Shown: one piece after another, positions 34,601-46,600 of the stretch | Layout of the letters: each line of letters opens with the position of its first letter | Position numbering within the stretch: position 1 is the stretch's first letter | Assembly: GCF_033807575.1 (NCBI RefSeq) | Contig: NC_084729.1 | Coordinates: 10,354,001 to 10,418,000, forward strand | DNA from: Cydia pomonella | Lineage: Eukaryota; Arthropoda; Insecta; Lepidoptera; Tortricidae | Direction of reading: 5' to 3' | Length of the DNA: 64,000 bases | Position numbers and translations under genes: made by a program | Notes under the pieces: model-generated | The model's input: the letters and a program-made list of their open reading frames with translations, nothing else | Databases searched by the model: none | Told to the model about the DNA's origin: nothing

Positions 34601-37600
34601 GATGTAACTAACAATTTACGTTTTTCACCATTTTTCCTTTATCTGTGAGACATTACTTCGCACCAAATTTCAAGATTCTGAGTTCACGGGAAGTACCCTG
34701 TAGGTTTTGATTCCCTTGCGAGTGTCGAAAATTTGTGGAAATTTGCGGCATAAACGGCTGTACCTTTTGAATGCGTTGGCTTAGAAGTTAAATTTTTTCA
34801 CAACTCCACGGGACAGTAGACCTAAGTATTTGATATAAATTCCAGCTTGATACCTCCACGCGTTCCTGAGAAAAAGGGTCTTGACAGACAGATAGACGGA
34901 CGGACGGACAACAAAGTGATCCTATAAGGGTTCCGTTTTTTCCTTTCGAGGTCATCATCATCACAGGCCTTTGGCAGAGAAAGCTCATGCCACCCGAGGT
35001 TCCAGTCCCGGTTTGCTTTCTGCGACACCTTCTGCTATCTAATGTTTTTAACCAGGCTTGGTTGCATAGCCTTCTCCCCTCCACAACATGCTTGCGCCAT
35101 CCATCACGGTCTTCAGCTAAGGTTTCCCAGGCATGGTGGTCGATTTCAAATGCTGACATGTCTCGCTTAACACAGTCTTTAAAGCGCAGCATCGGTCTTC
35201 CAACGTTCCTTTTAGCATACGCAACTGCACCAAGCGAGACACGTCGAGGTATTTTAGAGGGTTCCATCCGGTGCACATGGCGCAAGCGTCTCTGTTTGAG
35301 AAGAGCGGCAAGACTGGGCACTCTGGGCAGCTGCGCTTTTTCAAGAACCCTTTGATTTGTCACTTTGTCCTGCCAAGTTATGTCTAAAATGTTGCGTAGA
35401 CAGCGCATGTGAAAAGTGTTGAGCCGTCGCTCCTGTTTTGCATACGTCATCCAGGTTTCTGCTCCGTACAAGAGTATACTTAGAACGCAAGTCTGGTATA
35501 CTATCATCTTGGTTCTAACAGTGAGATACGAAACCCTAAAAAGAACAATAACAGCGAGGCAGTGAAAAGTGAAGGTTTTGCAGAAATCTTTACATACAAT
35601 GTCTTTATCATTCTTCTTTCTTGTCGTACCCTCATGGCTGAGGGACGTGACGCCAGTGGACACTCTTCACAGTGCCCTCCAAGCCGCTCTATCTTGGGCC
35701 CGGTCCATGCTAGCCTGTAAATACCATGCTATTCTGTCCTTATATATGTATATGTAATGCAAATGTGTCCATCAGGTCTATCTGTGACTATGTTTTAAAA
35801 TTCATCTTGTACGTAGAATGTGCCTACGTCGCATAGTACAAGTGGTCCATCATTCGGACTTTGTTGTTAATTTTTGACCAAATATTTGGTTTTGTTTGTT
35901 TGCTCGAGGCTCTAAATGATAGTGCCGCCCATGAGAAACCAAGTAGTTGGTCAAAAATCAACAACAAAATCCGAATTTTGGAAAACTAGTACACTCTGCG
36001 ACGAAGATTGTCATATAGAAAAGTTCTTTTTTTTTCTGGACAACATGGGTTTAGATGTAAAGCTTTGATTGGAAATTTTAGGCAAGATACTATCTTACAT
36101 TTAAATAACACAACTGTATTTCTTTTTTAGGCTTCTACATTTTTATAAGAATTTCCGTGAGTTAGTAAAAAAGCCGGTTTTCATGATATTTTATTTTACT
36201 TATATTATTTAAGTAAAGGTTACAGTTAATTTTGAAACAATGTCAAGAAATGCAGAAGAATTATATGAAAAGAGCCAATATTATTGTTCTAAAGTTATAG
36301 TTTTCTCCTAATTTTCGTTTTATTGTATACTGCTATTTTACTGCACACAACAATGCAAAGGCGAACGTATCCATTAAATGGATCTCTTCCATTCTCCTCG
36401 TGTGTCGTGACGTATTGTGTGTGTTGCAGAGAGAGAAAGAAGAAGGCGGGTGGTGCGGGGCTCGGCACGCTGCGGCGCCGCATCGCAGCCGCCGCGCGCC
36501 GCCCGAGGGACCGCCCCGACAGAGGTATACCTGAGCCCACGCCCCAACACCCATGCCCCAAGACTAAAATCGTGGCGAACAATTTGACTATAATCATTTC
36601 AGAATTGTAAAAATAACTTTCTCATAGGTATCAAATCCTAGAAGGGCCATCAGCATTACAGGTTTTCACGTTATGTATGATATTTACGAATAGCGACATA
36701 AGTATGTAATATGGGTAAAATAATTTCTCTTAAATATGAAACGGTAACTAAAGAAAACAATCACGAGTTGTTAAAGTTCATGGTCAGATATTGTTGAGCA
36801 CCGTCGCCGCTCCGATATTTCTGATGGAACACACAAAAGACGATCAGGATACCATCCAAATAAGAGGTAAAAATAACAGATTTTAAGTACTTATCTGAAT
36901 CTAGATTGTTTGATTGATCTGTATTTATGAAATAAATAAACGTCGTTTATGTCAGGGTGCGAGCACGCGCGCTTCATCCGCGGCGTAGTGAGCTCGTGGC
37001 GCCTGGCGGAGGTGTTCCTGCTGTGCGAGGAGCTGGAGGCCGGCGCCGCGCTGCGGGACCTCGTGACCCAGGCCGAGCTGGCTCGGGAGCCTGCGCCGGC
37101 ACTGCACGCCCAGCTGCACGCGCTGCAGCAAGACAGGTACACCTGCAGCCAGCTGCGGGACCTCGTGACCCAGGCCGAGCTGGCTCGGGAGCCTGCGCCG
37201 GCACTGCACGCCCAGCTGCACGCGCTGCAGCAAGACAGGTACACCTGCAGCCAGCTGCGGGACCTCGTGACCCAGGCCGAGCTGGCTCGGGAGCCTGCGC
37301 CGGCACTGCACGCCCAGCTGCACGCGCTGCAGCAAGACAGGTACACCTGCAGCCAGCTGCGGGACCTCGTGACCCAGGCCGAGCTGGCTCGGGAGCCTGC
37401 GCCGGCACTGCACGCCCAGCTGCACGCGCTGCAGCAAGACAGGTACACCTGCAGCCAGCTGCGGGACCTCGTGACCCAGGCCGAGCTGGCTCGGGAGCCT
37501 GCGCCGGCACTGCACGCCCAGCTGCACGCGCTGCAGCAAGACAGGTACACCTGCAGCCAGCTGCGGGACCTCGTGACCCAGGCCGAGCTGGCTCGGGAGC

Positions 37601-40600
37601 CTGCGCCGGCACTGCACGCCCAGCTGCACGCGCTGCAGCAAGACAGGTACACCTGCAGCCAGCTGCGGGACCTCGTGACCCAGGCCGAGCTGGCTCGGGA
37701 GCCTGCGCCGGCACTGCACGCCCAGCTGCACGCGCTGCAGCAAGACAGGTACACCTGCAGCCAGCTGCGGGACCTCGTGACCCAGGCCGAGCTGGCTCGG
37801 GAGCCTGCGCCGGCACTGCACGCCCAGCTGCACGCGCTGCAGCAAGACAGGTACACCTGCAGCCAGCTGCGGGACCTCGTGACCCAGGCCGAGCTGGCTC
37901 GGGAGCCTGCGCCGGCACTGCACGCCCAGCTGCACGCGCTGCAGCAAGACAGGTACACCTGCAGCCAGCTGCGGGACCTCGTGACCCAGGCCGAGCTGGC
38001 TCGGGAGCCTGCGCCGGCACTGCACGCCCAGCTGCACGCGCTGCAGCAAGACAGGTACACCTGCAGCCAGCTGCGGGACCTCGTGACCCAGGCCGAGCTG
38101 GCTCGGGAGCCTGCGCCGGCACTGCACGCCCAGCTGCACGCGCTGCAGCAAGACAGGTACACCTGCAGCCAGCTGCGGGACCTCGTGACCCAGGCCGAGC
38201 TGGCTCGGGAGCCTGCGCCGGCACTGCACGCCCAGCTGCACGCGCTGCAGCAAGACAGGTACACCTGCAGCCAGCTGCGGGACCTCGTGACCCAGGCCGA
38301 GCTGGCTCGGGAGCCTGCGCCGGCACTGCACGCCCAGCTGCACGCGCTGCAGCAAGACAGGTACACCTGCAGCCAGCTGCGGGACCTCGTGACCCAGGCC
38401 GAGCTGGCTCGGGAGCCTGCGCCGGCACTGCACGCCCAGCTGCACGCGCTGCAGCAAGACAGGTACACCTGCAGCCAGCTGCGGGACCTCGTGACCCAGG
38501 CCGAGCTGGCTCGGGAGCCTGCGCCGGCACTGCACGCCCAGCTGCACGCGCTGCAGCAAGACAGGTACACCTGCAGCCAGCTGCGGGACCTCGTGACCCA
38601 GGCCGAGCTGGCTCGGGAGCCTGCGCCGGCACTGCACGCCCAGCTGCACGCGCTGCAGCAAGACAGGTACACCTGCAGCCAGCTGCGGGACCTCGTGACC
38701 CAGGCCGAGCTGGCTCGGGAGCCTGCGCCGGCACTGCACGCCCAGCTGCACGCGCTGCAGCAAGACAGGTACACCTGCAGCCAGCTGCGGGACCTCGTGA
38801 CCCAGGCCGAGCTGGCTCGGGAGCCTGCGCCGGCACTGCACGCCCAGCTGCACGCGCTGCAGCAAGACAGGTACACCTGCAGCCAGCTGCGGGACCTCGT
38901 GACCCAGGCCGAGCTGGCTCGGGAGCCTGCGCCGGCACTGCACGCCCAGCTGCACGCGCTGCAGCAAGACAGGTACACCTGCAGCCAGCTGCGGGACCTC
39001 GTGACCCAGGCCGAGCTGGCTCGGGAGCCTGCGCCGGCACTGCACGCCCAGCTGCACGCGCTGCAGCAAGACAGGTACACCTGCAGCCAGCTGCGGGACC
39101 TCATCACCCAGGCCGAAATTTTGAATTTCGATGTTCAGGGTAGACCCTCAGTGGCAGAGACCTGGTCATGCAAACCGGAGATAGGAGCGCCTCGTGATGT
39201 TTCTTACCAAACTATACATTGGCTTTACAATTTTAAAACTTGAAGGATGTTTTTATGTCGAGTTAAGAAGACATATAGTGTGATTTTATGACATGTTAAA
39301 ATATTCCAACTATTTTGAAACATTTAGTGACAGCTTTGTTTCCAGGCGTTGGTGCGACGTGGAGCTGGTCGGCTCCGGCTGGGTGTTGCCGGCGCATCGC
39401 GCGCTGCTCGCCGCGCGGTGCAGCTACTTCAGGGAGCTGCTGCTGCACTACCCCAGGTATATACTTGTAGATGACATGTGCAACTAATCCAAAAAGGTGG
39501 AAACTGGGTGTTGCTGGCTCGCGGCCCGCTCTACCTACTTCACCATCGCATCGCGTAATGTGTAATAGTTACTGTATATTTAATCAATTTACTTGTGTGT
39601 ACCTAACACCTGAAGCGAATACAAACTTGTGATGTAATAATGATATTGTGCACAGCGGTCCGTGCCGGGTCCCCCTGGAGGGCGCGCTGGCGGAGCTGCC
39701 GCGCGGCGACGTGGAGGCGCTCGTGGCGGCGCTGTACGCCGGCCCGCACGCACTGCACTACAGCGACACGAGGCACGATACCCGTGAGTATATTGTGCAC
39801 AGTGGTCCGTGCTGGGTCCCCCTGGAGGGCGCGCTGGCGGAGGTCCGCGCCGGGTCCCCCTGGAGGGCGCACTGGCGGAGGTCCGCGCCGGGTCCCCCTG
39901 GAGGGCGCACTGGCGGAGGTCCGCGCCGGGTCCCCCTGAAGGGGGCACTGGCGGAGGTCCGTGCCGGGTCCCCCTGGAGGGCGCACTGGCGGAGGTCCGC
40001 GCCGGGTCCCCCTGGACGGCGCACTGGCGGAGGTCCGCGCCGGGACCCCCTGAAGGGGGCACTGGCGGAGGTCCATGCCGGGTCCCCCTGGAGGGCGCAC
40101 TGGCGGAGGTCCGCGCCGGGTCCCCCTGGAGGACGCGCTGGCGGAATATTGGATATTCTTGTATTATGTCCTCGCAATCGACGTGAAAACTAGAATGTAT
40201 AAACTTAGGCATAAATGTCAATTTTTATCCTATAATAAAGCGTCGCTTTATGCCCTTGTACGACGTACTACTACTACTATTTTATTTTTTACTTTTTATG
40301 ATCGTATCACGACAATGTGAAAACGCTCTAAGGCACGTGTACACATACCAACCTGCTTATGCTTCACCCTTGAGTAACTGTTTGTCTGTCTGTCAGACTG
40401 CGAGCGCGGGTTCAGCTCCGACGGGAACCTGGACATCATCAACGTGGAGAGTGGTGGATGTAAGTTTAACTATTTTATCTATTCTACTGAGGCCTAACTC
40501 TGTTTCATCATTCTGTAGCATTTCTTTTGTTATACATTGCTTTCATCGTGAATTCGTGAATAAATAATGTATTATTATTATTATTGGGAGCGTGCACGAC

Positions 40601-43600
40601 TGTCACGCAACCTAGTGTCCGCAAGTCTAGGGGAAAACGTCAATTCACTAGCTAGATCTTATAAAACTACTCCAAAACTGAAAACTATTGAACGGATTTT
40701 CATACGACTTTCATGTATCAATAGAGTGATTCTTGAGGAAGGCTTAAGTATATAACTTGTTAAGGTTTTGTGTAAATTGTTTGAAATATAACGATGTTGT
40801 CGGAAAAAATCACGCTGGCTAGGAGCTTTAATCGAAAACGCTGCCTAATCCGTTTGAGCTATAACAACACAATGTATGGTGGGGTTGTTTCTCATTCATA
40901 GGTCTACAAAAAAGTCCGCGATGTTAAATGTCTATCTTTTAAGGATAACTTACTATACATATTCGTAACTTCTAGAAAAAGATCACGTAATATGTGGCAT
41001 TTGCAAAGCTATTTACATGGATACATTATTAACAATTATCAAAATAAATACGTTAGTTATATTAAGCATTTCACACAGCTTACAATGGTCCCTTACACCA
41101 TACAATTTAAATGAATATTTCAGGAGTAATCGTAAATTTCGAGCCATATAATTGTACGAAATGTTAAAGACGCTATCCGCAGTTAGTTCTAATTTTTACC
41201 AGCTTATGCGCTGGGATATCGCTTTACTTACAGGCACCATGCACTTCGCACGGTCCCAATAGGTACATTGCAAGTTAATATACATAAAAGCTTGTAAAAT
41301 AGGACATTTTTGATTGGTTTTTTGATTTGGAGGCTATATTGCTGTACTGGGTACATTTTTAATGGGATTTTGAGGACAACTACTGGATCGCGTACTGCTC
41401 TGCCAAAATGGTCTTAGGAGACCTTTTCTAACTATTTAATTAACACATGACTCATGGCATTTACTTACCGATCTTTTGTTTTTTGTGTGTTTGTACAGTT
41501 GGCGACAAAATTGTTGCGAAAAAACTTTCGATGCCAATAGGGTTGTGTTCCTGCCGGTGAGTGGGGTTGCCAGAGTTCAAAGAGGGTGCAGGGTGTTAGG
41601 GTCAGCAACGCGCATGTAACACCTCTATAGTTGCAGGCGTCCATAGGCTATGGAGACTGCTTACCATAAGGCCGGCCGTATGCTTGTTTGCCACTGACGT
41701 AAAACAAATCGTTTCCATTTCTGTCCACTCTGTCCAGGATCAAAATCTTTTTAAAGATTATCCAAACCTAGGCTGGTACAGTCAGCATCAAAAGTAGCGG
41801 ATCAAACAACGCTTCAAAAGTGTCTACCATTCTTGTTCATATTATGTATCACATGTTCATATCATCAGCTGACGGTCTTTCCACCTCGATATAACCGGCT
41901 CTAAATTTTTTTAATTTAAACTATCATCTGACAAAGTATCAGCCGGGAGGCGATGGGTGACGACATATGGTCCTGCCCGCGGTCTAAATGTATTGGTGGT
42001 CGCAGCGTGCTCGTGCTCGCTGGGCTCGGCCGGCAGCGTGCGGCGGCTGGCCGAGCGGCTCGGCGCGCGGCTCGACGACCTGCACCGCGACATGCGGTAC
42101 CTGCTCGACTCTGGTGAGGATACTGTTGGTGGTCGCAGCGTGCTCGTGCTCGCTGGGCTCGGCCGGCAGCGTGCGGCGGCTGGCCGAGCGGCTCGACGAC
42201 CTGCACCGCGACATGCGGTACCTGCTCGACTCTGGTGAGGATACTGTTGGTGGTCGCAGCGTGCTCGTGCTCGCTGGGCTCGGCCGGCAGCGTGCGGCGG
42301 CTGGCCGAGCGGCTCGGCGCTCGTCGAATAAAACGGTTTATTTAAGTTACAATACAGTTCTTAATACATTCGCGTTCTTATGAAAGTTCTCAGTAAACCG
42401 AAATAAACCGGTATTTACCGCCACTTTAAAAACCGGTTCCGAGCCTTGGAGGGAACGAGAAAGAAGTTGGTGTCGTATTTAGCGTTATTTAAAGTGTATT
42501 GTGTGAACAGGCGAGTACGCGGACGCGCGGCTGGTGTTCGCGGCGGAGGGCGGCGCGGCCTTCGGGTTCCGCTGCGCGCTGGAGCTGCCGTGCCACCGCG
42601 CCGTGCTGGCCGCCAGGAGCCGCTTCTTCCGGTCGGTGCTCCGCGAGGGTGTCTGTTACAAGTTCATGTTTATGTGTAGGTTGTAACCGACTGATTGAGG
42701 AATGTCTGTGGCAGGAGCGTGATGTCGCGGCGCACGGCGGGCGGCGCCGTGTGCGTGGACGAGAAGGTGCTGCCGCGGCGCTTCGCCAGGGCTCTCCTGC
42801 ACGCCGCCTACACCGACCAGGTCGGTACCACATGTAGTCCTGTAGTGCAGGAGCGGGATGTCGCGGCGCACGGCGGGCGGCGCCGTGTGCGTGGACGAGA
42901 AGGTGCTGCCGCGGCGCTTCGCCAGGGCTCTCCTGCACGCCGCCTACACCGACCAGGTCGGTACCACATGTAGTCCTGTAGTGCAGGAGCGGGATGTCGC
43001 GGCGCACGGCGGGCGGCGCCGTGTGCGTGGACGAGAAGGTGCTGCCGCGGCGCTTCGCCAGGGCTCTCCTGCACGCCGCCTACACCGACCAGGTCGGTAC
43101 CACATGTAGTCCTGTAGTGCAGGAGCGGGATGTCGCGGCGCACGGCGGGCGGCGCCGTGTGCGTGGACGAGAAGGTGCTGCCGCGGCGCTTCGCCAGGGC
43201 TCTCCTGCACGCCGCCTACACCGACCAGGTCGGTACCACATGTAGTCCTGTAGTGCAGGAGCGGGATGTCGCGGCGCACGGCGGGCGGCGCCGTGTGCGT
43301 GGACGAGAAGGTGCTGCCGCGGCGCTTCGCCAGGGCTCTCCTGCACGCCGCCTACACCGACCAGGTCGGTACCACATGTAGTCCTGTAGTGCAGGAGCGG
43401 GATGTCGCGGCGCACGGCGGGCGGCGCCGTGTGCGTGGACGAGAAGGTGCTGCCGCGGCGCTTCGCCAGGGCTCTCCTGCACGCCGCCTACACCGACCAG
43501 GTCGGTACCACATGTAGTCCTGTAGTGCAGGAGCGGGATGTCGCGGCGCACGGCGGGCGGCGCCGTGTGCGTGGACGAGAAGGTGCTGCCGCGGCGCTTC

Positions 43601-46600
43601 GCCAGGGCTCTCCTGCACGCCGCCTACACCGACCAGGTCGGTACCACATGTAGTCCTGTAGTGCAGGAGCGGGATGTCGCGGCGCACGGCGGGCGGCGCC
43701 GTGTGCGTGGACGAGAAGGTGCTGCCGCGGCGCTTCGCCAGGGCTCTCCTGCACGCCGCCTACACCGACCAGGTCGGTACCACATGTAGTCCTGTAGTGC
43801 AGGAGCGGGATGTCGCGGCGCACGGCGGGCGGCGCCGTGTGCGTGGACGAGAAGGTGCTGCCGCGGCGCTTCGCCAGGGCTCTCCTGCACGCCGCCTACA
43901 CCGACCAGGTCGGTACCACATGTAGTCCTGTAGTGCAGGAGCGGGATGTCGCGGCGCACGGCGGGCGGCGCCGTGTGCGTGGACGAGAAGGTGCTGCCGC
44001 GGCGCTTCGCCAGGGCTCTCCTGCACGCCGCCTACACCGACCAGGTCGGTACCACATGTAGTCCTGTAGTGCAGGAGCGGGATGTCGCGGCGCACGGCGG
44101 GCGGCGCCGTGTGCGTGGACGAGAAGGTGCTGCCGCGGCGCTTCGCCAGGGCTCTCCTGCACGCCGCCTACACCGACCAGGTCGGTACCACATGTAGTCC
44201 TGTAGTGCAGGAGCGGGATGTCGCGGCGCACGGCGGGCGGCGCCGTGTGCGTGGACGAGAAGGTGCTGCCGCGGCGCTTCGCCAGGGCTCTCCTGCACGC
44301 CGCCTACACCGACCAGGTCGGTACCACATGTAGTCCTGTAGTGCAGGAGCGGGATGTCGCGGCGCACGGCGGGCGGCGCCGTGTGCGTGGACGAGAAGGT
44401 GCTGCCGCGGCGCTTCGCCAGGGCTCTCCTGCACGCCGCCTACACCGACCAGGTCGGTACCACATGTAGTCCTGTAGTGCAGGAGCGGGATGTCGCGGCG
44501 CACGGCGGGCGGCGCCGTGTGCGTGGACGAGAAGGTGCTGCCGCGGCGCTTCGCCAGGGCTCTCCTGCACGCCGCCTACACCGACCAGGTCGGTACCACA
44601 TGTAGTCCTGTAGTGCAGGAGCGGGATGTCGCGGCGCACGGCGGGCGGCGCCGTGTGCGTGGACGAGAAGGTGCTGCCGCGGCGCTTCGCCAGGGCTCTC
44701 CTGCACGCCGCCTACACCGACCAGGTCGGTACCACATGTAGTCCTGTAGTGCAGGAGCGGGATGTCGCGGCGCACGGCGGGCGGCGCCGTGTGCGTGGAC
44801 GAGAAGGTGCTGCCGCGGCGCTTCGCCAGGGCTCTCCTGCACGCCGCCTACACCGACCAGGTCGGTACCACATGTAGTCCTGTAGTGCAGGAGCGGGATG
44901 TCGCGGCGCACGGCGGGCGGCGCCGTGTGCGTGGACGAGAAGGTGCTGCCGCGGCGCTTCGCCAGGGCTCTCCTGCACGCCGCCTACACCGACCAGGTCG
45001 GTACCACATGTAGTCCTGTAGTGCAGGAGCGGGATGTCGCGGCGCACGGCGGGCGGCGCCGTGTGCGTGGACGAGAAGGTGCTGCCGCGGCGCTTCGCCA
45101 GGGCTCTCCTGCACGCCGCCTACACCGACCAGGTCGGTACCACATGTAGTCCTGTAGTGCAGGAGCGGGATGTCGCGGCGCACGGCGGGCGGCGCCGTGT
45201 GCGTGGACGAGAAGGTGCTGCCGCGGCGCTTCGCCAGGGCTCTCCTGCACGCCGCCTACACCGACCAGGTCGGTACCACATGTAGTCCTGTAGTGCAGGA
45301 GCGGGATGTCGCGGCGCACGGCGGGCGGCGCCGTGTGCGTGGACGAGAAGGTGCTGCCGCGGCGCTTCGCCAGGGCTCTACTGCACGCCGCCTACACCGA
45401 CCAGGTCGGTACCACATGTAGTCCTGTAGTGCAGGAGCGGGATGTCGCGGCGCACGGCGGGCGGCGCCGTGTGCGTGGACGAGAAGGTGCTGCCGCGGCG
45501 CTTCGCCAGGGCTCTCCTGCACGCCGCCTACACCGACCAGGTCGGTACCACATGTAGTCCTGTAGTGCAGGAGCGGGATGTCGCGGCGCACGGCGGGCGG
45601 CGCCGTGTGCGTGGACGAGAAGGTGCTGCCGCGGCGCTTCGCCAGGGCTCTCCTGCACGCCGCCTACACCGACCAGGTCGGTACCACATGTAGTCCTGTA
45701 GTGCAGGTTTGGTGAGGTGCTAGTAATATAGTGGGGTGGGATATCAGTTTGTATATCAATGACTGTTCGCAGGTGGACCTCACGCTGATCGGCCGAGCAT
45801 CCAGCTCGCCCACCAACACCATCAGCAGTGCCGCGGTGAGTGTCAACACTACGTACTGCGATACTACATTTGTTTATTATTGATATTATTTAAGATTTAT
45901 ATACTATATTCATTGTAGCAAAAATAGTACGGGAAGTTCTTTATGGTCAAACTTAAACTAAAGAAATGTCCTCCTCCTTCTTCTTCCTCGCGTCGTCCCG
46001 GCATTTTGCCACGGCTCAAGGGAGCCTGGGGTCCGCTTGGCAACTGATCCCAAGATTTGGCGTCAGGCACTAGTTTTTACGAAAGCGACTTCCATCTGAC
46101 CTTCCAAGGGTAAACTAGGACAAATAAAATTAAAAATAATTATTGTCCTGAGCGGACAGGAAGTTCATTTGTGTATTGATTTTTTTACTTTTTTTTAAAC
46201 ATGTTTGGATATATGGACACTAGGAAAAACGCAAACAGCCAATTATTGTAGCCGCGGGCCGCATCATTGCAAGCTATGGGTAGAGTGAGATAGGAAGATA
46301 AACAACCTTAAATTTGTTTCGTTCTTACAAGACAGTCGTTTTTAGGGTTCCGTAGTTGATCGTGCGACTACTGCTATAAAATCAAAGACTACATATTTAT
46401 CTTTAACTTTTTGTAAGGATCTTGAGGCGTGCACATACTGCTTTTATTGCACAATTATATTGAACGAATGTAAATGATACAGAATGGCAGTATGAGTTGT
46501 GCCTTTAACTTTCTTTAAATAAGTGAGAGTGAGAGGGAAATTGTTTTTGATATGAAGGTTCTGTTTGTGTGTGACGCTTCATGCTTAAATAATGATTATT

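Larger units (their letters stand above)
32607..36429 (+). other. BTBD7 intron 3
   Basis: Filled mostly with transposon remains listed separately, plus a GGTTCC-type repeat tail at about 32660-32740 and pieces at 34530-34950. At 32850-33400 only AT-rich frames occur; no gene was recognised. Confidence 0.5.

Noticed and set aside
36891..39243. Minus-strand and alternative-frame reading frames of about 690-740 codons across the 102-bp array
   Set aside because: They exist only because a stop-free 102-nt unit (a multiple of 3) repeats. The sense frame continues BTBD7 exon 5; the others show no family resemblance.
42858..45693. Series of identical 83- and 111-codon ORFs
   Set aside because: Shadow frames of the repeated exon 11 unit; they end in the spacer TAG or run on the opposite strand.
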